Shown here: piece by piece, positions 26,830-37,500 of the stretch
How the letters are laid out: each line of letters opens with the position of its first letter
Numbering within the stretch: position 1 is the stretch's first letter
Assembly (NCBI GenBank): GCA_048158365.1
Contig: JBLLNL010000008.1
Reading direction: 5' to 3' (one strand)
DNA length: 64,000 nt
From: Azoarcus_F sp048158365
GTDB lineage: Bacteria > Pseudomonadota > Gammaproteobacteria > Burkholderiales > Rhodocyclaceae
Program-made: the position numbers and the translations under genes
The notes under the pieces: model-generated
Told to the model about the DNA's origin: nothing
Seen by the model: only the letters and a program-made list of their open reading frames with translations
Databases searched by the model: none

Positions 26830-26854
26830 CTCTTTTCCGGATCTCAATAAGTCG

Positions 26855-27202
26855 ATGGCCGATAAGATAAAGCTTGCACTGGCTCTTGCCCTGGTCGGGG
26901 CCGGGATAGCCGGCTTTTACGCTCTTTCCGAAATGGCGCTGGTCGTGCGCGTGCTGTCGGTGCTGATTGGTGTCGGCGTCGCGGTGGCCGTCGCCTGGCG
27001 GACCGAGTTGGGTCAGCGATTCGTTGCCTTCGCGCGTGAAGCGATCGTCGAAACCCGCAAGGTCGTCTGGCCGACCCGGAAAGAGACGGTTCAGATGACC
27101 GGAATGGTCTTTGCATTCGTGGTCGTGATAGCAATCTTCCTCTGGCTGACCGACAAGGGTCTCGAGTGGGTGTTGTACGACCTCGTTCTGGGTTGGAAGT
27201 GA
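26855..27202 (+). CDS. secE: Preprotein translocase subunit SecE
   Basis: This 115-residue inner membrane protein clamps SecY in the Sec translocon. Three hydrophobic segments are visible, the proteobacterial three-helix form (E. coli has 127 residues). The conserved amphipathic block EAIVETRKVVWPTRKETVQM precedes the last, essential helix. It starts 25 bases after tRNA-Trp and ends 2 bases before nusG, the universal secE-nusG pairing. Confidence 0.97.
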   Translation: MADKIKLALALALVGAGIAGFYALSEMALVVRVLSVLIGVGVAVAVAWRTELGQRFVAFAREAIVETRKVVWPTRKETVQMTGMVFAFVVVIAIFLWLTDKGLEWVLYDLVLGWK

Positions 27203-27204
27203 TC

Positions 27205-27738
27205 ATGACGAAGCGCTGGTACGTGGTGCATGCCTATTCAGGCTTCGAGAAGTCCGTTCAGCGGGCTTTGGTGGAGCGGGTCAGCCGCGCCGGGATGCAG
27301 GATGCGTTCGGCCAGATTCTCGTGCCGGTGGAAGAGGTCGTCGAGATGAAAGGCGGCCAGAAGAGCATCACCGAACGCAAGTTCTTCCCGGGTTATGTGC
27401 TTGTCGAAATGGATATGAACGACGAGAGCTGGCACCTGGTGAAGTCGACGCCCAAGGTCACCGGGTTCGTCGGCGGTTCCGCGAACAAGCCGACGCCGAT
27501 TTCCGAGAAGGAAGTCGAGAAGATCATGCACCAGATGCAGGAGGGCGTGGAGAAGCCGCGTCCCAAGGTCTTGTGGGAACTGGGCGAGGTGGTGCGTGTG
27601 AAGGAAGGTCCCTTCACCGACTTCCATGGAGCCGTGGAAGACGTCAACTACGACAAGAGCAAATTGCGGGTGTCGGTGACCATCTTCGGTCGCGCGACGC
27701 CAGTCGAACTGGATTTCGGTCAGGTCGAGAAGACCTGA
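27205..27738 (+). CDS. nusG: Transcription termination/antitermination factor NusG
   Basis: This 177-residue protein binds RNA polymerase, suppresses pausing and links it to Rho or to ribosomal protein S10. The NGN domain begins RWYVVHAYSGFEKSVQRAL; the C-terminal KOW domain includes VRVKEGPFTDFHGAVEDVNY. The ATG at 27205 follows GGAAG with normal spacing and gives the expected length; an in-frame start upstream would overlap secE. Confidence 0.98.
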   Translation: MTKRWYVVHAYSGFEKSVQRALVERVSRAGMQDAFGQILVPVEEVVEMKGGQKSITERKFFPGYVLVEMDMNDESWHLVKSTPKVTGFVGGSANKPTPISEKEVEKIMHQMQEGVEKPRPKVLWELGEVVRVKEGPFTDFHGAVEDVNYDKSKLRVSVTIFGRATPVELDFGQVEKT

Positions 27739-27766
27739 TCGGTCAGTGCCCTGCAAGGGGCGAATG

Positions 27767-27781
27767 CCCGGATCTTCCGGG
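27767..27781 (+). promoter_or_regulatory. Hairpin in the rplK leader
   Basis: CCCGGA (27767-27772) pairs with TCCGGG (27776-27781) around TCT, 58 bases before rplK. In other bacteria the L11-L1 leader carries the site where L1 represses its own mRNA; this stem is in the right place but is not shown to be that site. Confidence 0.35.
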
Positions 27782-27839
27782 TCTCGAGGAGCGTCGATAC
27801 CGTCCGGCGCGCTTGTACTCACCATAGGAGTCAGCCTAG

Positions 27840-28271
27840 ATGGCAAAGAAAATCATCGGCTACATCAAGCTGCAGGTGCCAGCTGGTAAAGCCAACCCAA
27901 GCCCCCCGATCGGTCCGGCGCTCGGTCAGCGCGGCCTGAACATCATGGAATTCTGCAAGGCCTTCAACGCCAAGACCCAGGGTCTCGAGCCGGGCCTGCC
28001 GATTCCGGTGGTCATTACTGCGTTTGCGGACAAGAGCTTCACCTTCATCATGAAGACGCCGCCGGCGTCCATCCTGATCAAGAAGGCGGCCAAGATCACG
28101 AAGGGCTCGCCGAAGCCGCATACCGACAAGGTCGGCAGCATCACGCGTGCCCAGGTCGAGGAGATTGCGAAGACCAAGATGCCGGATCTCACCGCCACGG
28201 ATCTGGAAGCGGCCGTCAAGACCATTGCGGGTTCCGCCCGCAGCATGGGTATCACCGTGGAGGGCCTCTGA
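27840..28271 (+). CDS. rplK: Large subunit ribosomal protein L11
   Basis: 143 residues (E. coli 142). It forms the base of the L7/L12 stalk in the GTPase centre with 23S rRNA. The N-terminal KLQVPAGKANPSPPIGPALG is the conserved flexible domain that contacts elongation factors and RelA. AGGAG lies 8 bases before the ATG. It heads the rplKAJL-rpoBC group and is followed by rplA after 2 bases. Confidence 0.98.
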   Translation: MAKKIIGYIKLQVPAGKANPSPPIGPALGQRGLNIMEFCKAFNAKTQGLEPGLPIPVVITAFADKSFTFIMKTPPASILIKKAAKITKGSPKPHTDKVGSITRAQVEEIAKTKMPDLTATDLEAAVKTIAGSARSMGITVEGL

Positions 28272-28273
28272 TC

Positions 28274-28972
28274 ATGGCCAAGATTTCGAAGCGTGTGCAG
28301 GCGCTGCGCGCCAAAGTGGATCGCAATCGCGTCTATCCCGTGGTCGAAGCGCTGACGCTGGTCAAGGAATGTGCGACCGCCAAGTTCGACGAGTCGATCG
28401 ACATCTCCGTGAACCTCGGTGTGGATGCACGCAAATCGGACCAGCTGGTGCGTGGTTCGGTCGTGCTGCCGGCTGGAACCGGCAAGAGTGTGCGTGTCGC
28501 GGTGTTCGCGCAGGGCGACAAGGCCGAGTTGGCCCGTGCGGCCGGTGCGGACGTGGTCGGTTTCGATGACCTTGCGGCGGAGGTGAAGGCGGGCAATATC
28601 AACTTCGATCTGTGTATCGCCACCCCCGATGCGATGCGCGTCGTCGGTCAGCTCGGCCAGATCCTCGGTCCTCGTGGCCTGATGCCCAACCCGAAAGTCG
28701 GTACCGTGACGATGGACGTGGAGACCGCGGTCAAGAATGCCAAGGCCGGTCAGGTGCAGTACCGCACCGACAAGGCGGGCATCATCCATGCGACGATCGG
28801 TCGTGCATCTTTCAGCATCGAGGCCCTGCAGCAAAACGCGGGTGCGATCATCGACGCATTGGTCAAGGCCAAGCCGGCCGCGTCCAAGGGCGTGTACCTG
28901 CGCCGCGTCGCGGTGTCGAGCACCATGGGCACGGGTGTGAAGGTCGAGCCGGGCAGCATTTCGGCAGTTTGA
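28274..28972 (+). CDS. rplA: Large subunit ribosomal protein L1
   Basis: 232 residues (E. coli 234). It forms the L1 stalk at the ribosomal exit site and typically represses translation of its own rplK-rplA mRNA. The GPRGLMPNPKVGTVT-like segment (GLMPNPKVGTVTMDVETAVK) is the family signature. Two bases separate it from rplK, so the pair is translationally coupled. A 293-base structured spacer follows. Confidence 0.98.
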   Translation: MAKISKRVQALRAKVDRNRVYPVVEALTLVKECATAKFDESIDISVNLGVDARKSDQLVRGSVVLPAGTGKSVRVAVFAQGDKAELARAAGADVVGFDDLAAEVKAGNINFDLCIATPDAMRVVGQLGQILGPRGLMPNPKVGTVTMDVETAVKNAKAGQVQYRTDKAGIIHATIGRASFSIEALQQNAGAIIDALVKAKPAASKGVYLRRVAVSSTMGTGVKVEPGSISAV

Positions 28973-29265
28973 TTTACCGGGCGGCGTATGCCGCTCTGGA
29001 ACTTTGGGCTGTCGCCCCGCAGGGGCGGCAGGTTGTCAAAGACCGTTGGGGGAAGATTCGGGCAGCTCGTTTCACAGGGTGACCGGACCGACCTTAATTC
29101 AGGTTCGCGATGAACCAACCCAACGCAGATGGCGTATCCCGAAACAGGATTTCGGTTCAGCATGTCCCCGAACATGAGCCTTGCTCCTGAAGACGGTCGC
29201 CTTGGTTGTCTGCAATGATGCCCGAAACGGTGTCTGCGCAGACGTTTCACTGAAGGGAGATGACC
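28973..29265 (+). promoter_or_regulatory. Structured leader of rplJ-rplL (L10 leader region)
   Basis: The spacer holds no gene but several inverted repeats. CTGTCGCCCC/GGGGCGGCAG lies at 29009-29031, enclosed by CTTTG/CAAAG (29002-29006 and 29037-29041). Others are GGTTC/GAACC at about 29102-29115, CCGAAA/TTTCGG at 29139-29155, and GAAAC..GTCT-GCGC-AGACGTTTC at 29224-29248, just ahead of the ribosome binding site. A possible promoter TTCACA-N17-TTAATT lies at 29071-29099. In enterobacteria L10 complexed with L7/L12 represses translation by binding this leader; autoregulation here is inferred. Confidence 0.55.
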
Positions 29266-29790
29266 TTGGGTCTCAATCTTGATGACAAGAAGGCAGTCGT
29301 TGCCGAAGTGTCCGCCGAACTGGCGAGCGCCCAGGCCGTGATCGTCGCTGAGTACCGTGGTCTCGAAGTCGGGCATATCACCGCTCTGCGCGCTCAGGCG
29401 CGTTCGTCCGGTGTGTTCCTGCGCGTCCTCAAAAACACGCTCGTTCGCCGTGCCGTAGAAGGCACGCCGTTCGAGGGTCTGGCTACGCAGCTGGTGGGAC
29501 CGCTGATCTATGGAATTTCCAAGGATCCGGTGGCTTCCGCGAAAGTGCTGCAGAATTTCGCCAAGACCCATGACAAGCTGGTGATCAAGGGCGGTGCGAT
29601 GCCGAACTACGTCATGGACGCCGATGGCGTCAAGGCGTTGGCATCGATGCCGAGCCGCGAGGAACTGCTTGCCACGTTGTTGGGGACGATGCAGGCGCCG
29701 GTGGTCAAGTTCGTTCAGACGCTCAACGAAGTTCCGGGCAAGTTTGTTCGTACCGTGGCCGCACTGCGCGATTCCAAAGAGACTGCGTAA
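29266..29790 (+). CDS. rplJ: Large subunit ribosomal protein L10
   Basis: 174 residues. It anchors L7/L12 dimers on the ribosome and typically represses its own mRNA. The N-terminus reads GLNLDDKKAVVAEVS after the initiator. A TTG at 29266 is chosen as start because GAAGGGAG (29252-29259) lies 6 bases before it, whereas the same site abuts the ATG at 29260 with no spacing. A weak start codon would fit tight translational control. rplL follows after 52 bases. Confidence 0.93.
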   Translation: MGLNLDDKKAVVAEVSAELASAQAVIVAEYRGLEVGHITALRAQARSSGVFLRVLKNTLVRRAVEGTPFEGLATQLVGPLIYGISKDPVASAKVLQNFAKTHDKLVIKGGAMPNYVMDADGVKALASMPSREELLATLLGTMQAPVVKFVQTLNEVPGKFVRTVAALRDSKETA

Positions 29791-29842
29791 TTCCCTAGAT
29801 TCACCTTCTCGCGAAGGTGTTTACATGATTCAGGAGTAAGAA

Positions 29843-30223
<381 letters not shown>

Positions 30224-30240
30224 GTCCTTGGTTTTGTTCG

Positions 30241-30271
30241 GGGCTGGCGACCTTCGGGACGCCGGCCCTTT
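30241..30271 (+). terminator. rplL-rpoB attenuator hairpin
   Basis: GGGCTGGCG (30241-30249) pairs with CGCCGGCCC (30260-30268), one G-U pair, loop of 10 bases, followed by TTT. It stands 17 bases after rplL. In E. coli a partial terminator at the same place reduces rpoBC relative to ribosomal protein expression; the same role is inferred. Confidence 0.65.
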
Positions 30272-30391
30272 CGTGCTTTGTAACAGCAAATGGACATAAC
30301 TCAGCGTACGATGTACCAGCCGCTTCGATCCCATTTCGCGTGGGGCGCTGTGTTCTGTCTCTTTGACGTCTGACCTCTACTCGGAGCATCC

Positions 30392-33300
30392 ATGGCGTAT
30401 TCCTACACCGAAAAGAAACGTATTCGCAAGAGTTTTGCCAAGCGCACCGCCGTGCGGAACGTGCCTTTCCTGCTCGCAACCCAGATCGATTCCTTCATCT
30501 CCTTCCTGCAGGCGGATACCCCGCCGGAGGTCAGGTTGAACGAGGGGCTGCAGGCGGCCTTCACGTCGATCTTCCCGATCGTCAGTCACAGCGGCAATGC
30601 CAGGCTCGAGTTCGTTCAATACATGCTGGGCGAACCCGCCTTCGATGTAAAGGAATGTCAGCAGCGCGGCCTGACCTTTGCGGCGCCCCTGCGGGCGCGC
30701 GTTCGTCTGGTGATCATGGATCGCGACGCGCCGAAGGAAACGATCAAGGAAGTGAAGGAGCAGGAAGTGTACATGGGCGAGATTCCGCTCATGACCACCA
30801 CGGGTTCATTCGTGATCAACGGTACCGAGCGGGTCATTGTGTCCCAGTTGCACCGTTCCCCGGGCGTGTTCTTCGATCACGACCGGGGTAAGACGCATTC
30901 GTCGGGCAAGCTGCTGTTCTCGGCGCGCGTGATTCCGTACCGTGGTTCGTGGCTCGATTTCGAGTTCGACCCTAAGGACTGCCTGTTCTTCCGTGTGGAT
31001 CGCCGGCGCAAGATGCCGGTCAGCATCCTGCTGCGCGCGATCGGCATGTCCCCGGAGGACATTCTCGAGGCTTTCCATGATTTCGACGCGTTCCGCCTGA
31101 ACGGCGAGACCATCGGATTCGAGGTCGTGCCCGAACGCCTGCGTGGAGAGGTGGCGCGTTTCGACATTGCGGACGGCAGCGGCAAGGTCATCGTTGCGCG
31201 CGACAAGCGGATCACAGCGAAGCATATTCGCGAGATGGATCAGGCTGGCGTGCGGATGATCGAGGTTCCGGAAGACTTTCTGCTGGGACGCGTGATCGCA
31301 CGCAACATCGCCGATCCCGAAACCGGAGAGTTGCTGGCGCGCGCCAACGACGAGATCACCGAGGACCTTCTCGCGAAAATGCGTATTGCCGGCATCGCGG
31401 ATTTCCAGGTGCTGTACATCAACGATCTCGATCGCGGCGGATACATCTCGCAGACGCTGCGAATCGACGAGACCGCCGACCAGTGGGCGGCTCGGGTCGC
31501 GATCTACCGGATGATGCGTCCGGGCGAGCCGCCGACCGAGGATGCGGTCGAGGCCTTGTTCCAGGGACTGTTCTACGCCGAGGAGCGGTACGACCTCTCC
31601 GGCGTGGGGCGCATGAAGTTCAACCGGCGTGCCTATCCGGAGACGGTCGACGATCGCTCGCCGGGTTGGCTCAAGCGCTTCTATGAGCGGGTCGGCAAGT
31701 TCGACGAAGAGGGTCCTGGAACGCTGTCGAACGAGGACATCCTTGCAGTCATTGGGGTGCTGGTCGAATTGCGCAATGGCCGCGGCGAGATCGACGACAT
31801 CGATCACCTCGGTAACCGTCGCGTCCGTTCGGTCGGTGAACTGGCCGAGAACCAGTTCCGTGCAGGTCTGGTCCGGGTCGAGCGCGCGGTCAAGGAGCGC
31901 CTGTCGCAGGCCGAATCCGACAACCTGATGCCTCACGACCTGATCAACGCGAAGCCGATCTCGGCCGCGATCAAGGAGTTCTTCGGGTCCAGCCAGTTGT
32001 CTCAGTTCATGGATCAGACCAACCCACTGTCGGAGATCACGCACAAGCGCCGCGTGTCGGCACTCGGCCCGGGCGGTCTGACGCGCGAGCGCGCCGGATT
32101 CGAGGTGCGCGACGTGCATCCGACCCATTACGGGCGCGTCTGCCCGATCGAAACGCCCGAAGGCCCGAACATCGGCCTGATCAACTCGCTCGCCGTGTAT
32201 GCGCGCACCAATCGCTATGGTTTCCTCGAGACACCGTATCGCAAGGTCGTCGACGGCGTCGTGACCGACCAGATAGATTATCTGTCCGCGATCGAGGAAG
32301 GGCATTACGTGATCGCGCAGGCGAATGCCGACATGGACGAAAGCGGCCGACTGGTCGGCGATCTGGTGTCGTGTCGTTTCAAGGGCGAATTCACGCTGTC
32401 GACGACCGACCAGATCCAGTACATGGACGTCGCGCCGGGCCAGATCGTGTCGGTCGCCGCCTCGCTGATTCCGTTTCTCGAGCATGACGACGCAAACCGT
32501 GCGCTGATGGGCGCCAACATGCAGCGCCAGGCGGTCCCGTGCCTGCGTCCCGAGAAGCCGCTGGTCGGCACCGGAATCGAACGCACCGTCGCGGTCGATT
32601 CGGGTACCGCAGTGCGTGCGCGACGGGGTGGTGTGGTCGACTATGCCGATGCCAACCGGATCGTGGTCCGGGTCAATGACGACGAGACTCTGGCGGGCGA
32701 GGTCGGTGTCGACATCTACAACCTGATCAAGTACACGCGCTCGAACCAGAACACCAACATCAACCAGCGTCCGATCGTGAAGGTCGGCGATCTGATCGGC
32801 AGTGGTGACGTGATCGCGGACGGTGCGTCGACTGACCTCGGCGAACTGGCGGTCGGACAGAACATGCTGGTCGCGTTCATGCCGTGGAACGGCTACAACT
32901 TCGAGGATTCGATCCTGATCTCCGAGCGCGTGGTGGCCGACGATCGTTTCACGTCCATCCACATCGAGGAATTGACGGTCGTCGCGCGCGACACCAAGCT
33001 CGGCCCCGAGGAGATCACCCGGGATATCGCGTCGCTGGGCGAAGCCCAGATGTCGCGTCTGGACGACTCGGGCATCGTGTACATCGGTGCGGAGGTCGAG
33101 GCGGGCGACGTGCTGGTCGGCAAGGTCACGCCCAAGGGCGAGACCCAGCTGACCCCGGAAGAGAAGCTGTTGCGTGCGATCTTCGGCGAGAAGGCCTCCG
33201 ACGTGAAGGACACTTCGTTGCGGGTGCCGTCCGGCATGGTCGGCACGGTCATCGACGTGCAGGTGTTCACGCGTGAGGGCATCGAGCGTGACAAGCGCGC

Positions 33301-34525
33301 GCAGTCGATCATCGACGACATGTTGCGCAGCTTCAAGACCGATCTGGCCGATCAGATGCGTATCGTCGAGCGCGATGCGTTCGCGCGTATGCGCCGGTTG
33401 ATCGTCGGGCAGAAGGTCAATGGCGGTCCGCGCAAGCTCGCCAAGGGGACCGAAGTCAGCGAAGCCTATCTGGATTCGCTCGAGCAGTACCACTGGTTCG
33501 ACATCCGCATGGCGGACGAGGGGATCGCGGCTCAGCTCGAAGCGATTCGCGAAGGCCTGGAGAAGACCCGCAAGGATTTCGAGCTCGCCTTCGAGATCAA
33601 GAAGAAGAAGCTCACCCAGGGCGATGAGTTGCCCCCGGGTGTGCAGAAGATGGTCAAGGTCCACCTCGCGGTCAAGCGTCGCCTGCAGCCGGGCGACAAG
33701 ATGGCCGGTCGTCATGGCAACAAGGGCGTGGTTTCGCGCATCGTGCCGGTCGAGGACATGCCCTACATGGCCGATGGCACTCCGGTCGATATCGCGTTGA
33801 ACCCGCTCGGCGTGCCGTCGCGGATGAACATCGGTCAGATTCTGGAGACACATCTCGGGCGTGCCGCGAAGGCGCTGGGGCAGCGGATCGACGAGATGCT
33901 GCGTCGCAATGCCGCGGTGTCCGAAGTCCGTGCGATGCTCGACAAGATCTACAACGGCAGCGGCAAGAAAGAGGATCTGGACTCCATGACCGACGCCGAG
34001 ATCATCGAACTCGCGTCCAATCTGAAGCATGGCGTGCCGTTCGCGACGCCGGTGTTCGACGGTGCGAACGAGTCCGAGATCGAGGCGATGTTCGAGCTGG
34101 CGGGGCTGGACCCCAGCGGCCAGGTCACGCTCTATGACGGACGCACCGGGGACGCCTTCGATCGCAAGGTGACGGTCGGCTACAAGCATGTGCTCAAGCT
34201 GCACCATCTGGTCGATGACAAGATGCATGCCCGTTCCACCGGCCCTTATTCGCTGGTCACCCAGCAGCCTTTGGGCGGCAAGGCGCAGTTCGGCGGACAG
34301 CGTTTCGGGGAGATGGAGGTCTGGGCGCTCGAGGCCTATGGCGCCGCCTACACGCTGCAGGAGATGCTGACCGTGAAGTCGGACGATGTCACCGGTCGTA
34401 CCAAGGTCTACGAGAACATCGTGAAGGGTGAACACAGGATCGATGCCGGCATGCCGGAGTCGTTCAACGTGTTGGTGAAGGAAATCCGCTCCCTCGCGAT
34501 CGACATCGATCTGGACACTTATTGA
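30392..34525 (+). CDS. rpoB: RNA polymerase beta subunit
   Basis: 1377 residues (E. coli 1342). It forms one half of the polymerase active-site cleft and the rifampicin pocket. The rifampicin region GSSQLSQFMDQTNPLSEITH (about 532-551) carries T543 where E. coli has N518. The C-terminal block HLVDDKMHARSTGPYSLVTQ is conserved. GGAGCATCC precedes the ATG. The 168-base spacer from rplL contains the attenuator, and rpoC follows after 43 bases. Confidence 0.99.
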   Translation: MAYSYTEKKRIRKSFAKRTAVRNVPFLLATQIDSFISFLQADTPPEVRLNEGLQAAFTSIFPIVSHSGNARLEFVQYMLGEPAFDVKECQQRGLTFAAPLRARVRLVIMDRDAPKETIKEVKEQEVYMGEIPLMTTTGSFVINGTERVIVSQLHRSPGVFFDHDRGKTHSSGKLLFSARVIPYRGSWLDFEFDPKDCLFFRVDRRRKMPVSILLRAIGMSPEDILEAFHDFDAFRLNGETIGFEVVPERLRGEVARFDIADGSGKVIVARDKRITAKHIREMDQAGVRMIEVPEDFLLGRVIARNIADPETGELLARANDEITEDLLAKMRIAGIADFQVLYINDLDRGGYISQTLRIDETADQWAARVAIYRMMRPGEPPTEDAVEALFQGLFYAEERYDLSGVGRMKFNRRAYPETVDDRSPGWLKRFYERVGKFDEEGPGTLSNEDILAVIGVLVELRNGRGEIDDIDHLGNRRVRSVGELAENQFRAGLVRVERAVKERLSQAESDNLMPHDLINAKPISAAIKEFFGSSQLSQFMDQTNPLSEITHKRRVSALGPGGLTRERAGFEVRDVHPTHYGRVCPIETPEGPNIGLINSLAVYARTNRYGFLETPYRKVVDGVVTDQIDYLSAIEEGHYVIAQANADMDESGRLVGDLVSCRFKGEFTLSTTDQIQYMDVAPGQIVSVAASLIPFLEHDDANRALMGANMQRQAVPCLRPEKPLVGTGIERTVAVDSGTAVRARRGGVVDYADANRIVVRVNDDETLAGEVGVDIYNLIKYTRSNQNTNINQRPIVKVGDLIGSGDVIADGASTDLGELAVGQNMLVAFMPWNGYNFEDSILISERVVADDRFTSIHIEELTVVARDTKLGPEEITRDIASLGEAQMSRLDDSGIVYIGAEVEAGDVLVGKVTPKGETQLTPEEKLLRAIFGEKASDVKDTSLRVPSGMVGTVIDVQVFTREGIERDKRAQSIIDDMLRSFKTDLADQMRIVERDAFARMRRLIVGQKVNGGPRKLAKGTEVSEAYLDSLEQYHWFDIRMADEGIAAQLEAIREGLEKTRKDFELAFEIKKKKLTQGDELPPGVQKMVKVHLAVKRRLQPGDKMAGRHGNKGVVSRIVPVEDMPYMADGTPVDIALNPLGVPSRMNIGQILETHLGRAAKALGQRIDEMLRRNAAVSEVRAMLDKIYNGSGKKEDLDSMTDAEIIELASNLKHGVPFATPVFDGANESEIEAMFELAGLDPSGQVTLYDGRTGDAFDRKVTVGYKHVLKLHHLVDDKMHARSTGPYSLVTQQPLGGKAQFGGQRFGEMEVWALEAYGAAYTLQEMLTVKSDDVTGRTKVYENIVKGEHRIDAGMPESFNVLVKEIRSLAIDIDLDTY

Positions 34526-34568
34526 CCCGGGTGAAAGCCCCTTAATGCTTACCCGGATGGAGTGATAC

Positions 34569-37500
34569 ATGAAAAGCCTGCTCGCTGACCTGTTCAAGCA
34601 AACCCTTCCCAATGAGGATCAGTTCGACGCGATCACGGTCGGTCTGGCCTCACCGGACAAGATCCGTTCCTGGTCCTACGGCGAGGTCCGTAAGCCGGAA
34701 ACCATCAACTACCGAACCTTCAAGCCGGAGCGGGACGGGTTGTTCTGCGCCAAGATCTTCGGACCGGTCAAGGATTACGAGTGCCTGTGCGGCAAGTACA
34801 AGCGGCTCAAGCATCGTGGCGTGATCTGCGAGAAATGCGGCGTCGAAGTGACGCTGTCCAAGGTTCGGCGTGAGCGCATGGGCCACATCGAGCTGGCCAG
34901 CCCGGTCGCGCACATCTGGTTCCTGAAGAGCCTGCCGAGCCGCCTGGGCATGGTGCTGGACATGACCCTGCGCGACATCGAACGCGTGCTGTACTTCGAA
35001 GCCTTCGTCGTGGTCGAGCCCGGTCTGACGCCGTTGACCCGCGGTCAGTTGCTGACCGAGGACGACTATCTGGCCAAGGTCGAGGAGTACGGTGACGATT
35101 TCGATGCGTCGATGGGTGCCGAGGGCATCCGCGAATTGCTGCGTACACTCGACCTCAACAACGAAGTCGAGAAATTGCGCGGCGAACTCGAGACGACCGG
35201 CTCGGAAGCCAAGGTCAAGAAGTTCTCGAAGCGCCTCAAGGTACTCGAGGCCTTCCAGAGCTCCGGGATCAAGCCCGAGTGGATGATCCTCGAAGTATTG
35301 CCGGTGTTACCGCCCGATCTGCGTCCGCTGGTGCCGCTGGACGGCGGTCGTTTCGCGACCTCGGATCTGAACGACCTGTATCGTCGCGTGATCAACCGCA
35401 ACAACCGTCTGAAGCGGCTGCTGGAACTCAAGGCGCCCGAGATCATCGTGCGCAACGAGAAGCGCATGTTGCAGGAGTCGGTCGATTCGCTGCTCGACAA
35501 CGGTCGCCGCGGCAAGGCGATGACCGGCCCGAACAAGCGGCCGCTGAAGTCGCTGGCTGACATGATCAAGGGCAAGGGCGGCCGTTTCCGTCAGAATCTG
35601 CTGGGCAAGCGGGTCGATTATTCCGGCCGTTCGGTCATCGTGGTCGGTCCGCAGTTGAAGCTGCACCAGTGCGGCCTGCCCAAGCTGATGGCGCTGGAAC
35701 TGTTCAAACCCTTCATCTTCAACAAGCTCGAACTGCGCGGTCTGGCGACCACGATCAAGCAGGCCAAGAAGATGGTCGAAAGCCAGGAGCCGGTGGTGTG
35801 GGACATTCTCGAAGAGGTGATCCGAGAGCACCCGGTCATGCTGAACCGCGCGCCGACGCTGCACCGTCTCGGCATCCAGGCGTTCGAACCGGTCCTTATC
35901 GAAGGCAAGGCGATCCAGCTTCACCCGCTGGTCTGCGTCGCGTTCAACGCCGACTTCGACGGTGACCAGATGGCCGTTCACGTGCCCCTGTCGCTCGAGG
36001 CGCAGATGGAAGCGCGCACGCTGATGCTCGCGTCGAACAACGTTCTGTCGCCGGCCAACGGCGAGCCGATCATCGTGCCGTCCCAGGACATCGTGCTGGG
36101 TCTGTATTACGCGACCCGCGAGGCGATCAACGCGCCCGGTGAGGGCATGATGTTCTCCGATGTCGCCGAGGCGCGTCGTGCCTACGAGTCCGGCTACGCT
36201 TCGTTGCACGCCAAGGTCTCGGTGCGTATCCCGACGGTCGAGTTTGGACCGGACGGTGAGCACATCCCGGTTCTGCAACGCTATGAAACGACTGTCGGTC
36301 GCGCGCTGCTGTCCGACATCCTGCCGGCCGGTCTGCCGTTCAGCATCATCGACAAGGCGCTGCAGAAAAAGGAAATTTCAAAACTCATCAACGCGACATT
36401 CCGTCGGTGCGGGCTGAAGGAGACGGTGGTCTTCGCAGACAAGCTGATGCAGTTCGGCTTCACGCTGGCGACTCGCGCGGGTATCTCGATTGCGGTCAAG
36501 GACATGCTCGTCCCGAGCGAGAAGAACGTACTGATCGCCGAAGCGGAAAAGGAAGTCAAGGAGATCGCCGATCAATACACGTCGGGTCTGGTGACCGACG
36601 GCGAGCGCTACAACAAGGTCGTGGATATCTGGGGCCGTGCAGGCGACCAGGTCGCCAAGGCGATGATGGACCAGTTGGGCCAGGATGACGTGGTCAATCG
36701 TGACGGCGAGACGGTCAAGCAGGAGTCGTTCAACTCGATCTACATGATGGCCGACTCGGGGGCACGGGGTTCGGCCGCGCAGATCCGTCAGCTGGCGGGC
36801 ATGCGCGGCCTGATGGCCAAGCCGGATGGTTCGATCATCGAGACCCCGATCACGACGAACTTCCGTGAAGGTCTGAACGTTCTGCAGTACTTCATCTCCA
36901 CCCACGGCGCGCGCAAGGGTCTGGCCGATACCGCGTTGAAGACCGCGAACTCGGGTTACCTGACCCGTCGTCTGGTCGACGTGACCCAGGATCTGGTGGT
37001 TACCGAAGACGATTGCGGCACCCGCGAGGGTTTCGTGATGAAAGCCCTGATCGAGGGCGGCGAAGTGGTCGAACCGCTGCGCGAACGCATCCTTGGCCGT
37101 GTCTGTGCCGAAGATCTGGTGAATCCGGATACGCAGGAAACGCTGATCGAAGCGGGCACGCTCCTGACCGAAGACATGGTCGAATTGATCGACAGCGTCG
37201 GTATCGATGAGGTCAAGGTCCGAACTGCACTGACCTGCGAAACCCGCTTCGGTATTTGCGGCAAATGTTACGGGCGTGACCTGGGCCGCGGCAGCGAGGT
37301 GAACGTCGGAGAGGCTGTCGGTGTCATCGCGGCGCAGTCCATCGGTGAGCCGGGCACCCAGCTGACGATGCGGACCTTCCACGTCGGTGGCGCGGCCTCG
37401 CGTGCAGCGGCGGCCAGTGGTGTCGAGGCGAAGTCGGGCGGGACGATCCGGTTTGCGGGCAACATGCGTTATGTGACGAACGCCAAGGCCGAGAAGGTCG

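Noticed and set aside
34527..34556. CCGGGT/ACCCGG inverted repeat between rpoB and rpoC
   Set aside because: Only 6 pairs with an 18-base loop and no U-tract; too weak to call a terminator.
30806..34612. Minus-strand open frame of over 1200 codons opposite rpoB
   Set aside because: It is the antisense shadow of rpoB codon usage, with no recognisable protein motif.
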